Origin: an uncultured Clostridium sp.
GTDB lineage: Bacteria; Bacillota; Clostridia; Oscillospirales; Acutalibacteraceae
Length of the DNA stretch: 7,951 nucleotides
Assembly: GCA_900547915.1 (NCBI GenBank)
Contig: URIN01000052.1
Coordinates: 1 to 7,951 of the forward strand
Direction: 5' to 3'
Shown piece after piece: positions 1 through 6,439 of this stretch; the stretch's first letter is position 1, and the number at the start of each line of letters is the position of its first letter. The position numbers and the translations under genes are program-made. The notes beneath the pieces were generated by a model. That model ran no database searches and was not told the origin of the DNA. It worked only from the letters and a program-made list of their open reading frames with translations.

Positions 1-104
1 ATTACAACTGTTGAGGTCTGCACCCAATCAACACCTCCGAGATATTCTTTATATGTTTGCGCCGCAACGGGAGACGCGCTGAAATTAAAAATAAGGTTTT
101 GCAT
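1..104 (-). CDS. 5' end of an unidentified protein (truncated by window edge)
   Basis: The minus strand reads ATG at 104-102 and stays open for 34 codons to the window edge, beginning MQNLIFNFSASPVAAQTYKE. A purine-rich GGGGGAAAG Shine-Dalgarno-like stretch lies immediately upstream (about 107-115), and a near-consensus promoter sits at 136-164, giving a leader of about 25 nt. Together these support a genuine gene start even though only the N-terminus is visible. There is no hydrophobic signal peptide in the visible part, so a cytoplasmic product is more likely than a secreted one. The residues are too few to assign a family. The gene points away from the small membrane-protein gene, so the two are divergently transcribed. 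Confidence 0.6.
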   Translation of the reverse strand, partial: MQNLIFNFSASPVAAQTYKEYLGGVDWVQTSTVV

Positions 105-135
105 TTCTTTCCCCCGATTCATCCAAATTAGTAGT

Positions 136-164
136 ATTATAAAACAGATGGCAGGGATTTTCAA
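136..164 (-). promoter_or_regulatory. Promoter for the leftmost minus-strand gene
   Basis: On the minus strand there is a TTGAAA -35 box (164-159), a 17-bp spacer and a perfect TATAAT -10 box (141-136). The predicted start of transcription is near 129, about 25 nt before the ATG at 104. Confidence 0.7.
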
Positions 165-241
165 CCTTAAATTATCAATTTGTTAAATTTTTAATAATAA
201 TTTCGTAATTCGAATGTTAAAATTAAAATTGCGCGTGGCTA

Positions 242-269
242 TTGATTTATTGAAAAAAAAGTTTATAAT
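242..269 (+). promoter_or_regulatory. Probable promoter for the 44-residue membrane protein
   Basis: TTGATT (242-247), a 16-bp spacer and a perfect TATAAT (264-269) lie 56 bp before the ATG at 325. The predicted start of transcription is near 276. The surrounding DNA is very AT-rich, so chance matches are easy here, but position and spacing fit the downstream gene. Confidence 0.5.
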
Positions 270-324
270 ATTATTAGCGAAAAAAATCAAATTAAACATT
301 AACCTGTTTACGGAGGTGCGCAGC

Positions 325-459
325 ATGAAAAAGGAAACGCTTATTATAGCAATTTTGGTGGCTCTTATCATTTTGTGGATAACAGAGACCATTGGTATGA
401 AAAAGACCGCACGCCTGCTCAGCGGCGCAATCGATATTGGTTTTTCACTGCTCAGATAG
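325..459 (+). CDS. 44-residue single-span membrane protein, function unknown
   Basis: The ATG at 325 is chosen because GGAGGT (312-317) lies 7 nt upstream. The longer in-frame extension back to 214 has no ribosome site and runs through AT-rich promoter DNA. The product begins MKKETLIIAILVALIILW: a short charged N-terminus, then a hydrophobic segment at about residues 6-20, then a tail (about 25-44) carrying KK and RLL basic positions and hydrophobic residues that could lie along the membrane as an amphipathic helix. It has its own promoter and a Rho-independent terminator, so it is a free-standing gene rather than a leader of a longer one. I do not recognise a family. A small regulatory membrane protein or a short toxin-like peptide are both possible, and nothing visible separates them. 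Confidence 0.6.
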   Translation: MKKETLIIAILVALIILWITETIGMKKTARLLSGAIDIGFSLLR

Positions 460-473
460 TTTTTTGATAACTG

Positions 474-500
474 CCGCGCTTTTGCGCGGTTTTTATTTTA
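474..500 (+). terminator. Rho-independent terminator of the small membrane-protein gene
   Basis: CCGCGC (474-479), a TTTT loop (480-483) and GCGCGG (484-489) form a 6-bp GC stem followed directly by a T-rich run (490-499). It lies 15 bp after the stop at 459. Confidence 0.8.
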
Positions 501-513
501 ATAACAAAAAATG

Positions 514-541
514 ACGCCGGCTGAAAACAGCCGGCGTTTTT
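514..541. terminator. Bidirectional terminator between convergent genes
   Basis: CGCCGGCTG (515-523) and CAGCCGGCG (528-536) form a perfect 9-bp stem around an AAAA loop, extended by an A514-T537 pair. T-rich sequence follows on the plus strand (537-545), and an A-run precedes on the plus side (505-511), which becomes a U-run on the minus strand. It therefore terminates the six-gene minus-strand operon, whose stop is at 549, and backs up the small gene's own terminator. Confidence 0.85.
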
Positions 542-548
542 ATTTGAT

Positions 549-2528
549 TTATTCTATTATATATTGTTGCATATCTTCACTTTCAAAATACTGAATTGTC
601 TTTTCATCCTGCTCGTTTATAATAACGTCATAAGCATTAAACGGGAAAACAGGGTACTCATCGGGATCAGATAACATATAACCGTTTGCCTTTGCTGCAA
701 AATCTCTTCTCTCTTCAGGAGTCATATTTCTTATATATTCTTTCTGTTCCTCAGGCAACTCATCATTCAGAACATAAACGGTCATATAACCATCATTCAA
801 GATATCATAATAGAATTCAGCATTTGTCTCATTCAATTTATCCTGAATTAAAGTGTCACGCATCTCATCCCATTTTTCAGGCGGAGTAACATAATACTTA
901 TCGCCCTCAGTATTTTCCATATCATCTGTTTCATTAGCTGAATACAGTATAGTTTCCACATACATAACATCATCTGCAGACAGTGAATACGGCTTATGCT
1001 GAGTAATCGCCTCTTCGCTCTTCATAAAATTAAGATATTCATCCCACAGATTATACTGAATTATATAAGAGCGTTTTATCGTTCTGCCGTCCTTTAATTT
1101 ATACTCCAAATCAAAGCTAAGCGAACTGTTTATTTCATCTTCATAAGGCTCAGTAACGGCTTCTTCCGTATTAACAGAAGCAAGAGTGGTAGCTTCCGTC
1201 ACAGCATTGAACTCATCATCCCGGTCGCGCTGGGTATAATTCATAACCTTATTTGAGACCACAAGATTATGGAAATCAACTACAGCCTGAATATTCTGCG
1301 GCTCAGTGAACTCAGCTCTATCAGTTTCACTTACCGGCCCGGACAACACGCCAACGATATACCACAACGGGTCATTTTCATACAAGCTGTAATCATCACG
1401 TTCAATAACGGTTACGCTCTCTATCTCTTCTGCCTTAGGAACGTATTTAACAAACGAACTTGAATTTGAAAAGTAAATGCTGAACACAAACACAATGCAC
1501 ACCGCAGTGGTCACGCCGAACACAATTCCTGATTTTTTTGTGAACACCTTTTTGCGCTCAATCTGCATCATGCTGAATAAAAACGCGCAGACAAAAGCAA
1601 CGATGATATTAATAACAAGAGTTGCCAAAATATTTTTCTGAATTCCAAAATACAGGAATCCGGAAACAACAAATGCCACCATAAGGATATATTTTAACAC
1701 CGAATCGCCGTAACCGCTCTCAGCAATCTCCGCTTTTCTGCGTTTAAACGCAATAAGACCCGCAATATACATTAATATAAATTCAGCAAGGCTTACTGCC
1801 GTCATAAATATAAAAGAGCTGTCTGTGGTATCTCTGAAGAGCATCACCAGAACTCCAAACGGTGTTATGCTTGAGAATTTATATATATCAATTATAACAC
1901 CCCAAACGGAGTTGATTCCCATTGCGATACCCACAAGCATTATTGGCACAGATACAATTCCAACCAAACTGAAAGCGGCATACTGAAGCCATTTTCCGGA
2001 AATGGCGGCACACATGGAGCACATTGAATAACCAGCAAGCAGTGCTGCTATAAGAGTTACCGCCTGCTTATATATAACATTGTCCACCATAAAGGACACG
2101 TGATCCTGCGCTCTTATGTCAGTAATTATTCCTATTATAAGCGCGAAAACAACAACAGAAACGATTATTGAAAAGCAGATGCTGATAAGCCCAAACAGGA
2201 AATTTGCATTGTAGATATGGCTGCGCTTATAAGGAAGCGCAAGGTGATAATCGCACCCGCGACGGTTAAAATAAGCATTATACATAACACCTATAGAAAC
2301 GGTGCAATACACGGCTATAACGAAGAGCACAGAAATGCCCCACATCTGTGCATTATAAGTGATATAGGATTCTCCGCTGTAACAGGAAATTCCGGTGTAT
2401 ACTGAATATATAACGGAAGTCAAAGCGCATACCGCCGCTGCAACTATTGCTCCGGGCAGCTGCCGGCGCACAACTGACCTGAAAACGCCGGAAAATGCGC
2501 CGTTAGCTGAATAATTTGCTGATTTCAT
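549..2528 (-). CDS. ABC-2-like transporter permease with large C-terminal extracytoplasmic domain
   Basis: This 659-residue protein is probably the membrane partner of the ATPase encoded just upstream. The start is ATG 2528-2526 because GGAGGTGG lies 8 nt before it; the frame stays open to 2612, but that part lies inside the ATPase gene and has no ribosome site. About nine or ten hydrophobic segments fill residues 25-353 (clear ones at about 25-45, 63-84, 108-137, 154-176, 182-206, 238-262, 278-296, 299-322, 334-353). After the last span comes an acidic, soluble domain of about 300 residues (355-659), rich in Asp/Glu and Tyr, with a low-complexity Thr/Glu/Ala stretch around 440-462. This architecture resembles large YtrC/D-like or BceB-neighbouring permeases of Firmicutes, some of which carry a domain of unknown function in this position; the match to a named family is my inference. 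The gene overlaps the ATPase by 26 bp and is the last of the operon. Confidence 0.85.
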   Translation of the reverse strand: MKSANYSANGAFSGVFRSVVRRQLPGAIVAAAVCALTSVIYSVYTGISCYSGESYITYNAQMWGISVLFVIAVYCTVSIGVMYNAYFNRRGCDYHLALPYKRSHIYNANFLFGLISICFSIIVSVVVFALIIGIITDIRAQDHVSFMVDNVIYKQAVTLIAALLAGYSMCSMCAAISGKWLQYAAFSLVGIVSVPIMLVGIAMGINSVWGVIIDIYKFSSITPFGVLVMLFRDTTDSSFIFMTAVSLAEFILMYIAGLIAFKRRKAEIAESGYGDSVLKYILMVAFVVSGFLYFGIQKNILATLVINIIVAFVCAFLFSMMQIERKKVFTKKSGIVFGVTTAVCIVFVFSIYFSNSSSFVKYVPKAEEIESVTVIERDDYSLYENDPLWYIVGVLSGPVSETDRAEFTEPQNIQAVVDFHNLVVSNKVMNYTQRDRDDEFNAVTEATTLASVNTEEAVTEPYEDEINSSLSFDLEYKLKDGRTIKRSYIIQYNLWDEYLNFMKSEEAITQHKPYSLSADDVMYVETILYSANETDDMENTEGDKYYVTPPEKWDEMRDTLIQDKLNETNAEFYYDILNDGYMTVYVLNDELPEEQKEYIRNMTPEERRDFAAKANGYMLSDPDEYPVFPFNAYDVIINEQDEKTIQYFESEDMQQYIIE

Positions 2529-3402
2529 AACCTGCCACCTCCATTTCGCTGATGAACAGTTCTTCCAAAGTAAGCGGAAGCGCCTCAAAGAAAACAGGTG
2601 ATTTTGATTCAATGGTCTGCCTTATCTGTTCTTCATCACCCTTTACGGTAAGCTGTATCATCTTACCCTGATGCGTCTCATTAACTATTCTCAGTTCCGG
2701 CCTAATCTGTTCAAAATCCTGGGCATCCATTACAAACTGAACACGATAAACACCAGCGGAATCGCTGTCAATATCCTTTTCAAGCAAAACACCGCCCCGG
2801 TGTAAAAGTCCGATATGGTCACAAAAGCCTTCAAGTTCTCTTAAATTATGGCTTGCTATAACGACCGTTGCATTCATCACCGATATATACTCAATAAGTA
2901 TTTTTTTGACAAGTTCGCGAATAACAGGGTCAAGGCCGTCAAATATCTCGTCAAATAAAATATATTTTGGCGCGTGAGAAAGCGCAAGAATAATTGCAGC
3001 CTGCCTTTGCATGCCTTTACTCATTGATGAAATTTTCTGCTTTGAAGATATTGGAAATACGCTTTTAAGATTTTCAAACCTTTTATCATCCCAGCGGGAA
3101 TAAGCTAACCTGTAATAATGTGCCATCGAATCAACGGTTGCACCGGAATAAAAGAACGGATAATCGGAAACGAATGCAATATTATCCTTTACTTTAAGAT
3201 TTTCAAAAGGCGCTTCCCCGTCTATACTGACGGTTCCGCCATCTGCCTGATAAATACCTGCAAGTACCCTGAGCAGAGTGCTCTTGCCCGCTCCGTTTGA
3301 ACCAACAAGGCCAAAAACAGAGCCATCCGGAACGCTGAGCGAAACATTGTCAAGCGCTTTTGTACTGCCGAAATCTTTTTGCAGTTCTTTTATCTCAATC
3401 AT
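2503..3402 (-). CDS. ABC transporter ATP-binding protein, CcmA/YtrB-like
   Basis: This 299-residue nucleotide-binding subunit probably energises the permease encoded next. Visible motifs are Walker A GSNGAGKST (34-42), a signature-like SMSKGMQRQ (126-134), Walker B ILFDE with catalytic Glu152, D-loop GLDP (156-159) and H-loop His185. The usual Q-loop glutamine is not apparent: the region reads VSDYPFF (78-84). The signature departs from LSGGQ, and Ile153 replaces the common DEP proline. Residues after about 215 form the C-terminal extension typical of YtrB/BcrA-like ATPases. The start is ATG 3402, with GGAGGG 6-7 nt upstream. It overlaps the GntR stop as ATGA (3399-3402), a classic translational-coupling junction. 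An in-frame codon at 3417 gives five extra residues but no ribosome site. Confidence 0.92.
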   Translation of the reverse strand: MIEIKELQKDFGSTKALDNVSLSVPDGSVFGLVGSNGAGKSTLLRVLAGIYQADGGTVSIDGEAPFENLKVKDNIAFVSDYPFFYSGATVDSMAHYYRLAYSRWDDKRFENLKSVFPISSKQKISSMSKGMQRQAAIILALSHAPKYILFDEIFDGLDPVIRELVKKILIEYISVMNATVVIASHNLRELEGFCDHIGLLHRGGVLLEKDIDSDSAGVYRVQFVMDAQDFEQIRPELRIVNETHQGKMIQLTVKGDEEQIRQTIESKSPVFFEALPLTLEELFISEMEVAGYEISKLFS

Positions 3403-3761
3403 GCTTTTCCCTCCCATACAGAATCAATTATACTTACAATTTCTTCCTTTTCCATGCCTGCATTTTTTGCGTCCTTAACAGCCGTTTTCAGTGCTTTTTC
3501 CGCCTCATGGCGAATAGCGGAAAGGTCTGTTTTGTTTACAAAAACACCTTTGCCTGCCACTGTATATATAACGCCGTGCTGTTCAAGATTTTTATATGCC
3601 TTTGAAACCGTGTTGGGATTTATTGAAAGCTGTGTTGCGAGAGCTCGCACTGAAGGGAGCGGACTGTCCGCCTCGAAAACTCCCAAATTTATATATTTCA
3701 CAACAGCTTTTTCAAGCTGAACATAAATCGGCTCACGGCTTCTTGAATCAAGTGAGAACAT
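3399..3761 (-). CDS. GntR-family transcriptional regulator, YtrA/YhcF subfamily
   Basis: This 120-residue DNA-binding protein has an N-terminal winged helix-turn-helix (about 10-75), visible as LPSVRALATQLSINPNTVSK followed by a wing ending AGKGVFV. Its helical tail is only about 45 residues (about 78-120). That short tail, with no separate effector domain, is the hallmark of the YtrA subfamily, whose members usually repress adjacent ABC transporter operons. The ATG at 3761 is preferred over the GTG at 3764 because the extended Shine-Dalgarno site (3765-3774) then has about 7 nt to the start. The gene sits between the two ABC modules, 8 bp after the FtsX-type permease and coupled by ATGA to the following ATPase. 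The likely operator is the inverted repeat at 7186-7210, which would make the regulator autoregulatory. Confidence 0.93.
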   Translation of the reverse strand: MFSLDSRSREPIYVQLEKAVVKYINLGVFEADSPLPSVRALATQLSINPNTVSKAYKNLEQHGVIYTVAGKGVFVNKTDLSAIRHEAEKALKTAVKDAKNAGMEKEEIVSIIDSVWEGKA

Positions 3762-3764
3762 CAC

Positions 3765-3774
3765 ATCACCTACT
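3765..3774 (-). promoter_or_regulatory. Extended ribosome binding site overlapping the upstream stop codon
   Basis: The minus strand reads AGTAGGTGAT, matching the 10-nt ideal AGGAGGTGAT at nine positions. It contains the TAG stop (3772-3770) of the permease gene. A ribosome ending translation there covers the site that starts the regulator, which suggests coupling. It also decides the start in favour of ATG 3761. Confidence 0.6.
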
Positions 3775-5104
3775 CATTATGAATTGCCTTAAGAGCGCTG
3801 ACCTTGACCGCCCTGTTTGCCGGAGAAACACCTGAAATTACGCCAACCAAAACGGAAAATCCTATTCCGAGAACTATAAGCCACAGCGGAACGGATGAAA
3901 CAGTTACATGAGCAGACATGCCCTCTGCATAGGAACTGAGCACCGCTCCCGCGACCGCATTTGCTATAACTGAAACTATTATACTTATTATAACACCTAT
4001 CACGCCGCCGATAAAACCTATAAGCCCTGCCTCACACAGGAATACCGTTTTTATATCGTTAATATCACAGCCTATTACTTTCATTACGCCGATTTCCTTT
4101 GTGCGCTCATAGACTGCCATTATCATTGTGTTGCTGATGCCGAAAGCCGCAACAAACATTGATACAGCGCCTATTGCGCCCAGCACAAACTGCACGGCTG
4201 TCATTATCTTTTTTATATATTCCTGCTCATCTTCGTTAGAATATGAATTCAGCCCTGCTGCGTTTATACTGCTCTGAACTGATTTTACATTATCTATCTT
4301 ATCTGTATAAACAAAGACTTCAGAATATTCAATAGGTTTATTAGGCTTGTTGTTGATTGCGTTGTATTCCCTGATTATCTTCTCGGCTGCACGCATATCT
4401 ATAAAGATACTGCTAATTGAATCCAGTCCCGAACTGCCTGAGCCGCCGAGCACACCCGCCACACGCAGTTTGTGTGCCGCCGAAGTTGAAGATGCAGTCT
4501 GATTCTCAGCATTTAATACAGCGGGAGATATATAAAACGTGTCCTTCAAAGGATCTATCTCACAACTCACCAATTTAAAATTGTCATCATACACGCTTTC
4601 AACGGAATTACCCTGTTTATCAGCAAAATTTACCACAGCCGTAGAGCCCATATACACGGTGTAAGGATCTGACTGGCGCTTGAGAGTTCCGTTATCTACC
4701 TGAACTCCCAGCTTTGCAAGAGTATCAAAATCCACAGCCATAACATTCCCGCCGTTATATGTGTATTTGCCGCGTGTTATGCTAACATAATCAGACATAT
4801 TGATTACGGGCAAAACCGTTTCAACATGATTCATGCTTTTAAAATAGCTGACGGCACTGTCATTAAGCGGCATTTTGTCTGCTTCATCAGCATTAGGGTC
4901 TGTATTTGCGTATACACTGATGCGTGTTGCCGAGGAGGAATTTTTATATTCCTGTGTGAGCATATTATTTATGCCCGCGCCTATCGAGATCATTATAACT
5001 ATTGCACAGGTTCCTATAACAACGCCTATAACAGTAAGTTTTGTGCGTGAACGGCGCCCCTTTAGATTTTTGAGCGCCATTGCAAAAATATCAGATTTCT
5101 TCAT
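3770..5104 (-). CDS. MacB/FtsX-type ABC transporter permease, YtrF-like
   Basis: This 444-residue membrane subunit has the four-span MacB layout: TM1 about 23-45, a ~255-residue extracytoplasmic domain (46-300), TM2 about 304-330, TM3 about 360-390 and TM4 about 406-428. The FtsX-domain signature YERTKEIGVMKVIG (332-345) follows TM2, where this family transmits ATP hydrolysis to the outer domain. MacB-type transporters drive conformational work or export outside the membrane rather than classic substrate passage. The ATG at 5104 gives the family-like N-terminus MKKSDIFAMALKNLKG and a usable distance from AAGGG; an ATG at 5113 adds three residues and cannot be excluded. It overlaps the preceding gene by 14 bp. 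With the ATPase at 6440-7123 it forms a LolD/MacB-like pair, equivalent in type to YtrE/YtrF. Confidence 0.93.
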   Translation of the reverse strand: MKKSDIFAMALKNLKGRRSRTKLTVIGVVIGTCAIVIMISIGAGINNMLTQEYKNSSSATRISVYANTDPNADEADKMPLNDSAVSYFKSMNHVETVLPVINMSDYVSITRGKYTYNGGNVMAVDFDTLAKLGVQVDNGTLKRQSDPYTVYMGSTAVVNFADKQGNSVESVYDDNFKLVSCEIDPLKDTFYISPAVLNAENQTASSTSAAHKLRVAGVLGGSGSSGLDSISSIFIDMRAAEKIIREYNAINNKPNKPIEYSEVFVYTDKIDNVKSVQSSINAAGLNSYSNEDEQEYIKKIMTAVQFVLGAIGAVSMFVAAFGISNTMIMAVYERTKEIGVMKVIGCDINDIKTVFLCEAGLIGFIGGVIGVIISIIVSVIANAVAGAVLSSYAEGMSAHVTVSSVPLWLIVLGIGFSVLVGVISGVSPANRAVKVSALKAIHNE

Positions 5105-6428
5105 CAAGCTCATCGCCCTTTTTCTTTGACTTTTTGCGCTTTACGACAACAGCCGTAACAACAACTATCACAACAACTGCCACCGCGCCCAAAATATAAT
5201 AAAGTGTGTAATCAGGAGAATTATCCTGCGTATTTGCGTTCTGCGCCTCAAGCTGTGCGTATGGGTCTTCCTCCTGCTGAGCCGTTACGCTGAAACTGCG
5301 GGAAACAGATTTTGCATCACCGCTGTCATTTTCATATTCAAACACCAAAGAAAGATCTGTTGCTCCTTCTTTAGTAAGAGTTACAGGCAGGGTGTAATTG
5401 CTGACGAACTGCCCGCCCGGCTCAAGATTCCCAATATATGCTGAGGCGAGCTCATTGCCTGCTGCATCAACAAGTTTTACCTTACCGTTAAAAACAGAAC
5501 TCCTGCCGCTGTTTATAACTGTAAAAGCGCAGTCCTGTTCCTCGCCAACGGGAACTTTTGCGCCCTCAAGCGAAAGTGAACCGAACTCTATCTTTTCTGG
5601 CTGAACAACGGGAATGCTGAGCATTAGCTCCTCGCTCTGCGCCTGTTTTTCGCCGCCGTCAAAATACTCATACGAAACAGAAACGGTAACAGGATAAATG
5701 CCTGTCTGCGTTGTTCCAAGGCACTTCAGTTTTTGAGTTATCTCCTTAGTTGAAACAATCTTATCAATTGAAACGGTATCTGTTCCCTCTGCTGTGATGA
5801 ATGCCTCACCGCCGGAAATTTTTACTATAACATTCTGAACGGGAATATTTTTTGAATTATTTTTGAGAGTCATTTTAAGATCAAAAACAGATGAGCCGGA
5901 AACAGTATCGCCATAAGAAAAATCAGAAATGATTATATGCGGTGTAAGAACAGAAGAAGATGAAGGGGACGCTGCCTGTGTAACCCTAACACTGCAGTTC
6001 ACCTCTGCGGTGCCGGTCATTTTTTCACCAGCATCGAAATACTCAAAAGATGCACTGACTGTTACCGGATAAACACCGCCTGCAGCACCTGAACTGCAAT
6101 AAAATTCCTTTGTGAAAGAATACGTTGACCCTTTTGAGATATTATCTGTCCATACCGAATCGCTTCCGCCGTTTACTATGAGAGCATCTCCTCCGGAAAG
6201 ACGAATATTTACATTTTTAATATCTATACTAGAGCTTGTGTTTTTTAGTTTGAAACTGAGATTTACGGTATCTCCCGCCTGCACGCTGCTTTTATCGGCA
6301 GAAAAGCCCGCCAAAACAAGTGATGGACTTAAATTCTGTGATGAGCCGTCAGCCGCATAAGCAAACATCGGCACAAGAACTATTACAAGCGCCGCCAAAA
6401 GCGCTGTGATCTTTGTAAAATTTTTCAT
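5091..6428 (-). CDS. Secreted, membrane-anchored tandem Ig-like (CARDB/NEW3-type) repeat protein
   Basis: This 445-residue protein has a signal peptide (1-26, hydrophobic core 8-22, cleavage probably after AYA). Two clearly homologous beta-rich repeats follow (about 35-149 and 162-273), both containing SGG(D/E)A and G(V/I)YPVTVS followed by EYFD.GEK. A third, diverged sandwich spans about 275-382. An acidic/Gln-rich linker (384-405), one transmembrane span (about 409-429) and a cytoplasmic basic-then-acidic tail complete it. Conserved-position cysteines occur at 111 and 236. Repeats of this type are found in extracellular adhesion or S-layer-like proteins and near MacB-type ABC genes. A role as an accessory or adaptor to the permease, in the slot where MacA-like proteins occur elsewhere, is inference from position. 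AAGGAG lies 8 nt before the ATG. It is 11 bp from the ATPase stop and overlaps the permease start. Confidence 0.85.
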   Translation of the reverse strand: MKNFTKITALLAALVIVLVPMFAYAADGSSQNLSPSLVLAGFSADKSSVQAGDTVNLSFKLKNTSSSIDIKNVNIRLSGGDALIVNGGSDSVWTDNISKGSTYSFTKEFYCSSGAAGGVYPVTVSASFEYFDAGEKMTGTAEVNCSVRVTQAASPSSSSVLTPHIIISDFSYGDTVSGSSVFDLKMTLKNNSKNIPVQNVIVKISGGEAFITAEGTDTVSIDKIVSTKEITQKLKCLGTTQTGIYPVTVSVSYEYFDGGEKQAQSEELMLSIPVVQPEKIEFGSLSLEGAKVPVGEEQDCAFTVINSGRSSVFNGKVKLVDAAGNELASAYIGNLEPGGQFVSNYTLPVTLTKEGATDLSLVFEYENDSGDAKSVSRSFSVTAQQEEDPYAQLEAQNANTQDNSPDYTLYYILGAVAVVVIVVVTAVVVKRKKSKKKGDELDEEI

Positions 6429-6439
6429 AGCGTTTCTCC

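Noticed and set aside
214..324. N-terminal extension of the 44-residue protein back to 214
   Set aside because: It has no ribosome site at 214, it covers the predicted promoter, and a textbook GGAGGT site marks the ATG at 325.
183..392. Minus-strand open frame of 69 codons opposite the small membrane-protein gene
   Set aside because: It lies in AT-rich promoter DNA, is antisense to a better supported gene, and its Phe/Asn/Ile-rich composition reflects the AT content.
945..950. TACAGT half-site inside the large permease gene
   Set aside because: It is a single hexamer in coding DNA with no obvious ACTGTA partner 13 bp away; such matches are expected by chance.
2529..2612. N-terminal extension of the large permease by 28 residues
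   Set aside because: It lies wholly inside the ATPase gene without a ribosome site, while GGAGGTGG directly precedes the ATG at 2528.
3403..3417. Five-residue extension of the second ATPase
   Set aside because: The ATG at 3402 has a good ribosome site, forms an ATGA junction with the regulator stop, and matches the usual ABC ATPase N-terminus (MIEIKEL).
3379..3835. Plus-strand open frames across the regulator region (up to 113 codons)
   Set aside because: They are antisense to the GntR gene, which has clear domain motifs, and they lack ribosome sites and recognisable protein features.
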